Assembly: GCA_039819165.1 (NCBI GenBank)
Contig: JBCBSM010000001.1
Location: 62,001 to 126,000, forward strand
DNA: 64,000 bases
Reading direction: 5' to 3'
DNA from: Planctomycetota bacterium
Lineage (GTDB): Bacteria > Planctomycetota > Phycisphaerae > Phycisphaerales > UBA1924
The number at the start of each line of letters is the position of its first letter. Position 1 is the first letter of the stretch. This document shows positions 54,231-62,558 of this stretch, in pieces. Below the pieces are notes generated by a model, which was not told the origin of the DNA, did no database searches, and saw only the letters and a list, made by a program, of their open reading frames with translations. Made by a program: the position numbers and the translations under genes.

Positions 54231-55613
54231 GTGCCCGCCCGCCCCGCCATCCTGGCCCTGCTCGTGGCGATCGCCCTCGCGGTCGGGTCCATCTGGCTGC
54301 TCGCGCCGCCGCCGCCCGAGGCCGATCGGGTGCCGCGGAGTTTGCTGGAGGTCGATGCGGCGGCCATCACGGCACTGGAGCTGTCCCGCCCGGGTGGCGC
54401 CGCGGCGCGGATCGAGCGGGGCCCGCTCGGCTGGTCGATGGCGGGCGGCACCTACCCCTGGGCGATCGACGAGACCCGCGCCCGGGCCGCGACGCGCATC
54501 CTCGCGGACCTGCGGGGTCGTCCGCTGGCCGACGCCGAGGAGGAACCGCCGCCCGTCGCCGCGACGATCACGCTCGGCGATGCCGCCGGCCGCAGCTTCG
54601 CCATCGGCGTGCGCGAGCCGGTGGTGGGCGGCCGCCGGGTGGTGGACCTCTCCATGGACGGAGCGCCCGCGGAGCGATTCGTCGTCGACGAGCCGCTCTA
54701 CGAGCTGTTCGCGGTCAGCGGTCTGGACGCCTGGCGCGTGCCGCTGGCCCTGGCGGGGCTGCCGGGCCGGCCGTCGCGCGTGGCGCTGGAGTCGGCGTCG
54801 GGTCGGCTGGAGTTCGCTCGCGTCGACGGTCGCTGGGCGCTGCGGACGCCCGTGGCGGTCCGGGCCGACGAGGCCGCGGTGGACGCCCTGCTCGCGTCGC
54901 TGGCCGAGCTCCGCATCGAACGCTTCGAGCTGCCGCCGCCCGAGGGCGAGGCGAGCGCCCGCATCACGCTCGAGACTGATGCCGTCGATCGGTCCGGCGG
55001 CGAGCCGACTCGGCTCGTCGAGCGGCTCGCGATCGCGCTGCACGGCGCGGCCGACACCACGGGCACGCGGCTCGTCGCCGGGCTGGGCCGCACGCGTGAG
55101 GTCCGCGCCGCGGGCGCCGAGCCGGTAGACCTTGGCGCCGCGACGGTGGCGGTCGACGCCGCGCCGCTCGCGACGATCTCCCTAGCGCCCCGCGCCTTCG
55201 TTGCTCGCACGGCTCTGGATGGCGACGCCAGCCTCGTCGCGGCGCTCACGGTCGGCGGCGTCCGCTACGAGCGCACGAGTGCGGGCTGGGCCCCGAGCGG
55301 CGAGGCGGACGACGACGCCGCCGCCCCGCCGGGCGCGCTCGAGACGGTCGCGCGACTACTCGCCGAAGCTCCGGCAACGCGAGTGCTGATGCCAGACCAG
55401 TCGCCGCCCGAGGGCCGCCTCATCGGCTCGGTCGTCGTTTCGGCGGAAGACGCCGGCGGCACGACCATCTCGCCCGTCGGCGGCATCAGGGCGATCGTGC
55501 TCGAGCCGTCCGGCGGCGACGCCCTCGTGCTGCTGCAGAGCGAAGGCGTCACACGACAGCACTCGGGCAACGCGGCCGCCGCCATCCGCTGGGCGATCGA
55601 CGAGGATGGCTAG
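54231..55613 (+). CDS. DUF4340-domain membrane-anchored protein
   Basis: 460 residues from the GTG at 54231. One N-terminal helix (about 6-22, AILALLVAIALAVGSIWLL) precedes a beta-rich extracytoplasmic chain with repeats of the type ITALELSRPGG, RVALESASGRLEFARVDGRW. This is the DUF4340 pattern. In many bacteria such proteins follow a gliding-type ABC-2 exporter (gldF/gldG-like). No such genes are adjacent here, so it is an orphan in this window. No clear Shine-Dalgarno. Confidence 0.82.
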   Translation: MPARPAILALLVAIALAVGSIWLLAPPPPEADRVPRSLLEVDAAAITALELSRPGGAAARIERGPLGWSMAGGTYPWAIDETRARAATRILADLRGRPLADAEEEPPPVAATITLGDAAGRSFAIGVREPVVGGRRVVDLSMDGAPAERFVVDEPLYELFAVSGLDAWRVPLALAGLPGRPSRVALESASGRLEFARVDGRWALRTPVAVRADEAAVDALLASLAELRIERFELPPPEGEASARITLETDAVDRSGGEPTRLVERLAIALHGAADTTGTRLVAGLGRTREVRAAGAEPVDLGAATVAVDAAPLATISLAPRAFVARTALDGDASLVAALTVGGVRYERTSAGWAPSGEADDDAAAPPGALETVARLLAEAPATRVLMPDQSPPEGRLIGSVVVSAEDAGGTTISPVGGIRAIVLEPSGGDALVLLQSEGVTRQHSGNAAAAIRWAIDEDG

Positions 55614-55658
55614 CCAGTTCATGGCCGTCTGCGCTAAACGAGGTGGGACAAACCGAAA

Positions 55659-58600
55659 TCAGAGTTCCGGCGCAAATCCCCGCCGCATTGTGTTCTCGCA
55701 GCTGGCACGGGGCTCGACGAACTGCAGCAGGTAGTCGCCGCCGCCGGCCTTGCTGCCCACGCCCGACATGCCGAAGCCGCCGAAGGGCTGCCGCCCGACG
55801 AGCGCGCCGGTGATGCTGCGGTTGATGTACAGGTTGCCCACACGGAGGTCCCGCTTGGCCCGCTCGATGTGCGTGGGCTTGCGGGTGAACACGCCGCCGG
55901 TCAGCTTATAGGCGTGCTGGTTGGCGATCCGCAGCGCCTCGTCGTAGTTGGCCGCGTGCATGATGGCCAGCACCGGGCCGAAGACCTCCTGCTGCGCCAG
56001 CGTGTGCCCGGCTTCGACGCCCGCGAAGACGTGCGGGCCGACGTAGGGCTTGCCGACGCGGCCGGCCAGGCCCTCGGGCGGCTGCATGCCCAGCTCGAGC
56101 GCGAGCCCCTCCCGCTGGGCGGCATCGATGTGGCGGCGGATGTTGCCGGCGGCCTCGTCGTCGATGACCGGGCCCACGTCGGTGCCGGGGTCCATGGGGT
56201 CGCCGATGACTAGCGATCGCGTCGACGCCACAAGCCGCCGCGTGAACGCGGCGATGTGCGGCCCGGTGGGTCCCTGCGGATCGACCACGATGCACCGCGA
56301 GCAAGCGCTGCACTTCTGGCCCTGGAAGCCGAAGGCGCTGCCGCGGACGCCGAGCACGGCCTCGTCGAGGTCGGCCGAGCTATCGACGATGATGGCGTTC
56401 TTGCCGCCCATCTCGCACACGACCTTCTTGACGTGCAGCTGCGCCTCGGGCGTCACGCCGGCGGCCTGGATGATGTCCAGGCCCACCGCCTTGCTCCCGG
56501 TGAAGGCCAGGATGGACACGCGGGGGTCCCGCACGAGGGCGGCGCCCGTGGTCTCGCCCGGCGCGGGGCAGAAGTGCATCGCGTCGGCGTGCGACGTGCC
56601 GAACTCGGTCCGCATCGCCCCGGCCAGGATGTCGAACAGGACCCGCGCGATGCCCGGCGTCTGCTCCGCGGGCTTGAGGATGATCGTATTGCCCGTGACC
56701 AGCGCCGCCGTCGTCATGCCGCAGGCGATCGCCAGCGGGAAGTTCCACGGAGAGATGACGACCGCGACGCCTCGCGGCTGGTACCACTGCTCGTCCAGCT
56801 CGCCGATGTACCTGCCTAGCCGCTGGCGATCGAACAGGTGGATGGCCTCGCGCGCGTAGTACTCGCAGAAGTCGATGGCCTCGGCCACGTCGGCGTCGGC
56901 GTTGCGCCAGTCCTTGCCATTCTCCTTGATGATGATGCCGCTCAGCTCGTCGCGGCGCTCTCGCATCGCCGCGGCGGCGCGCACCAGCACGGCGGCCCGC
57001 TTCCGCGGGGCCGCGTCGCGCCAGGCCGGGAAGGCCTCGTGCGCCCGCTGCACCATCTCGGCGGCCTGCTCGGGAGTGCGATCGTTGGCGACCGCGGGCA
57101 CCTCGCTGGCGGCGATGGCCCGCGCGAAGGCCTCGCGGCTGCCCTTCTTCGAGAAATCCCGCAGCGGTTCGGTCGCGAACGGCCGGCCGTTGCCGACGCC
57201 AGCGTCGCTGCGGCTGAGCTGGTGACGCTCGGGTGCAATGGTGCACAAGTCGGCGGGGTCGGCCTGCCCGTTGACGCCCGCCGCCGGCGCGGGAGGCGCC
57301 AGCAGCTGCGCGGGATCGGCCTCGTCCAGGAAGCCGGCCTTCAGCCAGCTCTCGTTGCTGGTGTTCTCCAGCAATCGGCGCACGAGGTAGGCCATCCCCG
57401 GGATCATCTCGCCCACGGGCACGTACTCGCGAATACGCAGGCCCATCTCGGTCGCGGCGTGCTTGAGCTGGTCGGCCATGCCGTGCAGCATCTGCAGTTC
57501 GATGGCCTCGCGCGGCAGCTGCTTCTCGTCCATGTATGCAAGAGCGGCGGCGATGGAGCGCACGTTGTGCGAGCCGAGCGCGAGCTTCACGCCGCCCCGG
57601 CCGGGTTCCAGGCTTGTCGGGCCGAGTCCTTCGGTCGGCTCGCCGGTGGGCGTGGAGTCGAGGAACACGCGGCACATGTCCTCGAAGCACTTGTCGGTCT
57701 GCCACTTGGCGTTCCACACCGGGCAGGGCCAGCCCTCTTGCTCGGCGTGGATGGTCTCGTAGTCCCAGTATGCGCCCTTGACCAGGCGGACGGTCACAAT
57801 GCGGCCCGTGCGCCCCGCCCACTCGCACACGCGGCGGGCGTCGTCGACGCCGCTCTTGAGGTAGGCCTGCATCGCCAGGCCGGCCTGGAAGTCGACGGCC
57901 TCGCAGCAGCGGAAGAACAACTCGAGCGTGAGGTCCTTGTGCTCGAACTGCTCCATGTCGAAGTTCACGAAGACGCCGCGGTCGCGGGCGCTCTCGAGGA
58001 TGGGCACGATGCGGAACATCAGGTCCCCGATGGCGCCCTCGGTGTCGATCGGGTCGTCCTTGGCGCTCAGCGAGCTGATCTTGATCGACACGTTCGTCCG
58101 CGGGATGCTGCCTAGGTGGTCCCGCTCCAGCCTCGCGTTGGCCTTCCAGTCCGAGACCGAGGCGGGCAGGTTCTCGATGAGGTCGAGGTACTTGGCCTTG
58201 TAGCCGTCGGCCTCGTCGTCGCTAACGCAGGCCTCGCCCAGCAGATCCACGCTGAACGCGATGCCGTCGGCCCAGAGCTTCTTGAGCCCGGGCAGCGCAC
58301 TGGCGGCGTCGGTGCCCGCGATGAACTTCCGCGCCATGCCCTCGATCTGGCCCGAGATGGTCTTGGTCATCAGGCCCTTGGCCATGCCGCCGGCCTTGAG
58401 CCCCAGGTCCATGCCGGGGGGCAGCTTGACGTGCGGCTGGTCGAGATAGTCGCTCAGGTGCTCGTGCACCATGTCGCTGGTGGTCAGCACCGGGAAGGTG
58501 TCCACGAAGCGGAACATCTCGACCTTGAAGCCGTGGTCCCGCATCGACCAGTCCATCAGCTTGTCGCTATAGAACGACTTGCTGAGCAGGCCGGCCTTGT

Positions 58601-58748
58601 GGTCGTGGGCGCGATCCAGCATGTCTCGGCCGATGGACTCGATGCGGGCCTCGAGGGAGGCGGCCACGCCCTCGGCCAGCCCACGCGTGGCGCGGGCGGG
58701 CCCCACGGCGGAGGCGGTCGGCTTGGGCTTGCGGGTAAAAAAGGCCAT
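55659..58748 (-). CDS. putA: Bifunctional proline dehydrogenase / L-glutamate-gamma-semialdehyde dehydrogenase
   Basis: 1029 residues from the ATG at 58748, which has GGGAG 8 nt upstream. The proline-dehydrogenase barrel (about 50-480) includes VSIKISSLSAKDDP, VFVNFDMEQFEHKDLTLELF, VRLVKGAYWDYE and ELQMLHGMADQ. The aldehyde-dehydrogenase half (about 530-1000) has VISPWNFPLAIACGMTTAAL, VCEMGGKNAIIVDSSADLDE (Glu) and FGFQGQKCSACSRCIVVD (catalytic Cys). There is no N-terminal ribbon-helix-helix, so it is an enzyme-only PutA that oxidises proline to glutamate. Monocistronic; divergent from ribF with about 120 nt between them. Confidence 0.95.
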   Translation of the reverse strand: MAFFTRKPKPTASAVGPARATRGLAEGVAASLEARIESIGRDMLDRAHDHKAGLLSKSFYSDKLMDWSMRDHGFKVEMFRFVDTFPVLTTSDMVHEHLSDYLDQPHVKLPPGMDLGLKAGGMAKGLMTKTISGQIEGMARKFIAGTDAASALPGLKKLWADGIAFSVDLLGEACVSDDEADGYKAKYLDLIENLPASVSDWKANARLERDHLGSIPRTNVSIKISSLSAKDDPIDTEGAIGDLMFRIVPILESARDRGVFVNFDMEQFEHKDLTLELFFRCCEAVDFQAGLAMQAYLKSGVDDARRVCEWAGRTGRIVTVRLVKGAYWDYETIHAEQEGWPCPVWNAKWQTDKCFEDMCRVFLDSTPTGEPTEGLGPTSLEPGRGGVKLALGSHNVRSIAAALAYMDEKQLPREAIELQMLHGMADQLKHAATEMGLRIREYVPVGEMIPGMAYLVRRLLENTSNESWLKAGFLDEADPAQLLAPPAPAAGVNGQADPADLCTIAPERHQLSRSDAGVGNGRPFATEPLRDFSKKGSREAFARAIAASEVPAVANDRTPEQAAEMVQRAHEAFPAWRDAAPRKRAAVLVRAAAAMRERRDELSGIIIKENGKDWRNADADVAEAIDFCEYYAREAIHLFDRQRLGRYIGELDEQWYQPRGVAVVISPWNFPLAIACGMTTAALVTGNTIILKPAEQTPGIARVLFDILAGAMRTEFGTSHADAMHFCPAPGETTGAALVRDPRVSILAFTGSKAVGLDIIQAAGVTPEAQLHVKKVVCEMGGKNAIIVDSSADLDEAVLGVRGSAFGFQGQKCSACSRCIVVDPQGPTGPHIAAFTRRLVASTRSLVIGDPMDPGTDVGPVIDDEAAGNIRRHIDAAQREGLALELGMQPPEGLAGRVGKPYVGPHVFAGVEAGHTLAQQEVFGPVLAIMHAANYDEALRIANQHAYKLTGGVFTRKPTHIERAKRDLRVGNLYINRSITGALVGRQPFGGFGMSGVGSKAGGGDYLLQFVEPRASCENTMRRGFAPEL

Positions 58749-58859
58749 GCGGCTCGCTCCCTCGACCATGGTCCGTTGGCGGTCCGGAAGCCGCCGGATC
58801 GCAGTATATTCGCGGGGCGGACCCGGCCCGCGCACGCGGGACGCCGCCGCGGCGCTCGC

Positions 58860-58865
58860 TAGCAT
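58860..58865 (+). promoter_or_regulatory. Candidate -10 box, leaderless TTG start of ribF
   Basis: TAGCAT ends 5 nt before the TTG that begins ribF. No Shine-Dalgarno and no clear -35. Confidence 0.5.
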
Positions 58866-58870
58866 TTCTC

Positions 58871-59830
58871 TTGGACACGACCCGCTCGGCCATCACCATC
58901 GGCGTCTTCGACGGCGTGCACCTGGGCCACCGGGCGCTGCTGGAGCGGGCCCGCGCTCGCGCCGGCGATGGCCCGGTGCTCGCCATGGCCTTCGATCCGC
59001 ATCCGCGGGCGGTGCTGCGGCCGGACGCCCCCGCGCCGCCGCCGCTCACAACCTTCGATCGGCGGGCCGACCTGCTGCTCGACGCCGGCGCCGACGAGGT
59101 GCTGCGGCTCGAGCCCACGCCGGAACTGCTGGCGCTCGCGCCCGAGGCCTTTGTCGACCAGATGCTCATGCCCCACGCGCCGGCGGCGGTGGTGGAGGGG
59201 CCCGACTTCCGCTTCGGCGCACGGCGAGCCGGCGGCGTCGACACGCTCGCGGAGCTCGGCCGCGCCCGGGGCTTCGCCGTCGAAGTTGCCGAGCCGGTGG
59301 AGGTCGACCTGCACGACCAGAGCCTCGTCCGGGCGTCCAGCAGCATCGCCCGGTGGCTGGTGTCGTACGGCCGTGTTGCCGACGCCGCCCGCGTGCTGGG
59401 CAGGCCCTACGAGTTGGCCGGCGCCGTAGTCCGGGGCGACCGCCGGGGCCGGACGATCGGTTTCCCGACCGCGAACATCGAGGCGAGCACGCTGCGGCCA
59501 GCCGAGGGCGTGTACGCCTGCCTCGCCGTGCTGCCGGACGGTCGGTCGTGCGCCGCCGCCGCCAACATCGGGTCGCGGCCCACGTTCGATGGTACCGAAC
59601 CCCGCGTCGAGGCGCACCTGATCGACGCGCCGAGCGATGGGGACGCCATCGCGGGGTTGCCCGAGTACGGCTGGCAGGTGCGGCTGCAGTTCCAGGCCTA
59701 TCTTCGGGATCAGGTGCGATTCGGCGGCGTCGACGCGCTCGCCGGCCAGCTCGCCCGGGACCGCGACCGGGCCCTGCGGGTCATCGAGTCGCTGGCCGCA
59801 TATCGGGAGGACGGCGATGTCCCCGCCTGA
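58871..59830 (+). CDS. ribF: Bifunctional riboflavin kinase / FAD synthetase
   Basis: 319 residues. The N-terminal nucleotidyltransferase domain has IGVFDGVHLGHRALLERAR and MAFDPHPRAVLRP. The C-terminal riboflavin-kinase domain has GAVVRGDRRGRTIGFPTANI and a PAEGVYACLAVLPDG motif. It converts riboflavin to FMN and then FAD. The start must be the TTG at 58871 because no ATG or GTG precedes the conserved ITIGVFDG segment in frame. The 3' end overlaps nrnA by 14 nt. Confidence 0.95.
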   Translation: MDTTRSAITIGVFDGVHLGHRALLERARARAGDGPVLAMAFDPHPRAVLRPDAPAPPPLTTFDRRADLLLDAGADEVLRLEPTPELLALAPEAFVDQMLMPHAPAAVVEGPDFRFGARRAGGVDTLAELGRARGFAVEVAEPVEVDLHDQSLVRASSSIARWLVSYGRVADAARVLGRPYELAGAVVRGDRRGRTIGFPTANIEASTLRPAEGVYACLAVLPDGRSCAAAANIGSRPTFDGTEPRVEAHLIDAPSDGDAIAGLPEYGWQVRLQFQAYLRDQVRFGGVDALAGQLARDRDRALRVIESLAAYREDGDVPA

Positions 59831-60887
59831 CGCCATCGAGCAGGCCCGCTACGAGACGAACACGTCGCCGGCGGGCCTCGTCGCGTGGATCCGCGACGCC
59901 GATCGGCTGCTGATCGTGACGCACTCGCGGCCCGACGGCGACGCGGTGGGCAGCAGCCTCGCGATCGCGCGGGCGGTGCAGCAAGCGGGAGGTTCGGCCG
60001 CGCTGGCCTACGCGGGCGAGCTGCCGGGTTGGATGGACTCGATCCTGGCGGGCACGCCCTGGCAGCACCTGGATCGGGGTGAGCCGCCGCCGCCCTTCGA
60101 TCGTGCGCTGGTTTGCGATACCGGGGCGTGGAATCAGCTGGAGCCCTACAAGCCGTGGCTCGCGGGCAAGGCCGATCGCATCGCCGTGCTCGACCACCAC
60201 CGCAGCGGGTCGGCCGACGCCGCGGATTTGCGGCTCGTGGATGCCGAGGCCGCCGCGACGTGCGAGCTCGCCGCGGGTGCTTGCGTGGATCTGCTCGGGC
60301 TCGCGTCCGCCTCGCAGTTGCCCACGGAGATCGCCGAGCCGCTGCTCCTCGGGCTCGGCACGGACACGGGTTGGTTCCGCCACCCGAGCGTAACGCCGGG
60401 CGTGCTCCGGCTCGCGGCCGACCTGATCGAGGCCGGCGGCGACCACGCGACCCTGGTCAAGAAGACCATGCTCAGTGATCCGCCCAACCGGGCGCGGCTC
60501 ATGGCCCGGGCGCTCGCAACGCTCACGCTGCACGAGGCCGAGGGCCTGGCGACCATCAAGGTCACCGCCGCCGACCTGCGCGAGACGGGATCGAGCGTCG
60601 GCATGACCAGCGGCTTTGCCGATCCGGCGCTGGGCGTGCAGGGCATCTCGGCCGCCGCCGTGCTCACCGAGCTACCAAAGGGCCAGGGCGGCCCGGGTGT
60701 GGTCAAGATCAGCCTTCGGTCGAAGGTCGACGGCCCCGACGTGGCGAAGATGGCCGGGGCGTTCGGCGGCGGCGGGCACATCCACGCCGCCGGCGCTCGA
60801 TCGGACAAGTCGCTGGCGGAGGTCGAGGCGGCGTTGCTCGAACTCGTCCGCGCCGTGCGGGACGACGCCGCGACCGGACGAGGCTAG
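59817..60887 (+). CDS. nrnA: DHH-family bifunctional oligoribonuclease / PAP phosphatase (NrnA-like)
   Basis: 356 residues. DHH motifs are LLIVTHSRPDGDAVGSSLAI (Asp-x-Asp), RALVCDTGAWNQLEPY, RIAVLDHHRSGSADA (DHH) and GLGTDTGWFRHPSV. The C-terminal DHHA1 motif is GGGGHIHAAGA. Such enzymes degrade nano-RNA to mononucleotides and dephosphorylate 3'-phosphoadenosine 5'-phosphate. The PAP role would fit the sulfotransferase elsewhere in the window. GGGAGG lies before the ATG, inside ribF. The stop overlaps the next GTG (TAGTG). Confidence 0.92.
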   Translation: MSPPDAIEQARYETNTSPAGLVAWIRDADRLLIVTHSRPDGDAVGSSLAIARAVQQAGGSAALAYAGELPGWMDSILAGTPWQHLDRGEPPPPFDRALVCDTGAWNQLEPYKPWLAGKADRIAVLDHHRSGSADAADLRLVDAEAAATCELAAGACVDLLGLASASQLPTEIAEPLLLGLGTDTGWFRHPSVTPGVLRLAADLIEAGGDHATLVKKTMLSDPPNRARLMARALATLTLHEAEGLATIKVTAADLRETGSSVGMTSGFADPALGVQGISAAAVLTELPKGQGGPGVVKISLRSKVDGPDVAKMAGAFGGGGHIHAAGARSDKSLAEVEAALLELVRAVRDDAATGRG

Positions 60888-61690
60888 TGGCCGGCGAGCG
60901 GCCCAGGCCCGGCCCGCCCCGCTGGCAGGACGTCGCCGGCGACCCGAAGGTCCGTCCCGGGAGGCGGCCGCCCATGCGGCTGATGACCACCACGCTGTGG
61001 GCCTACCCCAGCCAGCACTACGACGGCCGCTCCACCGAGCAGGGCGACAAGACGTACGCCGGCGGCACGCCGAGCTGGGTCATCTGGCAGCTGCTCACCC
61101 GCTACACCCGCGAGGGCGACGCCGTCCTCGACCCGATGTGCGGCGGCGGCACCACCATCGACGTGTGCGCCGACCTCGGTCGCACGCCGCTGGGCTTCGA
61201 CCTGGCGCCGAGCCGGCCGGACATCCGCCAATCGGATGCGCGGTCGCTGCCGCTGGACGCGGGTTCGGCGGACTTCGTGTTCCTCGATCCGCCGTACTCG
61301 ACGCACATCGAGTACAGCGACGATCCGAACTGCATCGGCAAGCTGGATGCGGCCGGTGACGATGGCGGGGAGGCGTACTACGCCGCGATGGACGCCGTCT
61401 TCGGCGAGGTGGATCGCGTGCTCAAGGACCGCCGCTACCTCGCGGTCTACATCTCGGACAGCTGGCGGAAGCAGCGGGGCGGACCGAAGGGCTCGGGCGG
61501 CGGCGTCTTCATGCCCATCGGCTTCGAGCTGTTCGCGCTGCTCCGCAAGCGATTCCGGCCCATCGACGTCGTGTGCGTGGTCCGCCGCAACGCCAAGCTC
61601 AAGCAGGGCCAGCGGCACCAGGCCGCGGCGAAGGACAACTTCTTCATCCGGGGGTTCAACTACTTGCTGATATTCAAGAAGGAGCGCTAG
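60887..61690 (+). CDS. DNA/RNA amino-methyltransferase-like protein
   Basis: 267 residues from the GTG at 60887, which overlaps the nrnA stop (TAGTG). The SAM-binding motif I is AVLDPMCGGGTTIDVCADLG. The catalytic motif is FVFLDPPYSTHIEYSDD (DPPY), as in N4-cytosine/N6-adenine DNA and some RNA methylases. GTPSWVIWQLLTRYTREGD precedes motif I. No target-recognition domain or restriction partner is present, so it is an orphan. Downstream, its own stop overlaps a GTG (TAGTG) that opens the Imm53-like remnant. Host target unknown. Confidence 0.85.
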   Translation: MAGERPRPGPPRWQDVAGDPKVRPGRRPPMRLMTTTLWAYPSQHYDGRSTEQGDKTYAGGTPSWVIWQLLTRYTREGDAVLDPMCGGGTTIDVCADLGRTPLGFDLAPSRPDIRQSDARSLPLDAGSADFVFLDPPYSTHIEYSDDPNCIGKLDAAGDDGGEAYYAAMDAVFGEVDRVLKDRRYLAVYISDSWRKQRGGPKGSGGGVFMPIGFELFALLRKRFRPIDVVCVVRRNAKLKQGQRHQAAAKDNFFIRGFNYLLIFKKER

Positions 61691-62040
61691 TGGTTCCGGA
61701 CGCGCACGAGAACGCGCACGTCCTGGCCCGCCTGATGCGGTGGTACCACTCGATGTGCGACGAGGAGTGAGAGCACTCCTGCGGCATCAAGATCGACACC
61801 CTGGACAATCCAGGCTGGCGGGTGGCGATCAGTCTCGAGGGTACCGGCGTTGATCCCGCGTCCATTGCCAGAAAGAGCGTGGAACGCAGCGAAGACGACG
61901 GGTTCGAGTGCCGGACGGAGTACGACGCCGAGGCGGGAGGGCTCGGCCGTGACAACATGGGGCACTCGTTCCATGGCGCCGGCGGACCGCACAATCTGGC
62001 CGATATCCTCGCGTACTTCCTGGAGCACGCGGAGACCTAA
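61690..62040 (+). pseudogene. Imm53-family immunity protein interrupted by in-frame TGA
   Basis: Starting at the GTG at 61690 (overlapping the methyltransferase stop), the frame gives LMRWYHSMCDEE, then TGA at 61768-61770. It then continues EHSCGIKIDTLDNPGWRVAI, an acidic middle, and HGAGGPHNLADILAYFLEH to a TAA at 62040. This order (WY...C...[W]EHSxGIKIxTLDNPGW...GAGGPxNLxxIL) is the Imm53 immunity-protein signature, and the position of the TGA is where the family has the Trp of DWEH. One base change, TGG to TGA, would restore a 116-residue protein. A downstream ATG at 61822 would give only the C-terminal 72 residues. No toxin gene is adjacent. It could be decay, or sequence error. Confidence 0.78.
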
Positions 62041-62513
62041 TGGAAGTGCCCCGGCTGCCGCTCCTCGCGGACCATCGCGCCGATAACCATGGCGGCGAAG
62101 AACAGCGTCGCGTCCTTGAGCAGGTACTGGCCCTGGATCGTCGGCGTCAGCACGTTGCCGGCAAAGCACACGTCGAACTTGAGCACGAGGGCCAGCAGCG
62201 TGCCCGGCAGCCGCACTAGCAGCAGCAGGATGGCCAGGCGGTTGAGCCGGCGGATGAGCAGGCACAGGCCGATGGCTACCTCCCACCAGCCCAGCAGCGG
62301 CACCATGACGGCGGGATCGCCGAAATAGATCGTGTCGGCCAGCAGGCTCGAGCCGGTCTTGAAGCCGAACTGCTTGAGCAGGCCCAGCCAGACGAAGATC
62401 ACGCCAAAGGAGACGCGATGCAGCCCGTGGCCGTAGCGCCCCATGAATCGCGCGAGGCGATCATCGAAGGCGTCGACCTTCGGATGGCGGTGCAAGTGCT
62501 TCAGCCGGCGCAC
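62037..62513 (-). CDS. DoxX-like integral membrane protein
   Basis: 158 residues from the GTG at 62513; a TTG at 62519 is also possible. Four hydrophobic segments are seen, from GLHRVSFGVIFVWLGLLKQF through VPLLGWWEVAIGLCLLI and LAILLLLVRLPGTLLALVLK to a last helix (ATLFFAAMVIGAMV), with a His-containing tail. GLLKQFGFKTGSSLL and the GWWEVAIG motif are typical of DoxX-like proteins. An AATCAT hexamer lies 5 nt before the GTG. Convergent with the Imm53 remnant (4-nt overlap) and divergent from the phosphatase gene. Confidence 0.82.
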   Translation of the reverse strand: MRRLKHLHRHPKVDAFDDRLARFMGRYGHGLHRVSFGVIFVWLGLLKQFGFKTGSSLLADTIYFGDPAVMVPLLGWWEVAIGLCLLIRRLNRLAILLLLVRLPGTLLALVLKFDVCFAGNVLTPTIQGQYLLKDATLFFAAMVIGAMVREERQPGHFH

Positions 62514-62558
62514 CGCCAATGATTGCGGGGCGTGGGCGGCCACGCGGGAGGCCGGCCG

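Noticed and set aside
61768-61770. Reading TGA as tryptophan or selenocysteine to explain the Imm53 gene
   Set aside because: TGA ends several intact genes here (for example the first metal permease and the ECF sigma factor at 186) and Trp is TGG throughout. No selenocysteine hairpin is evident.
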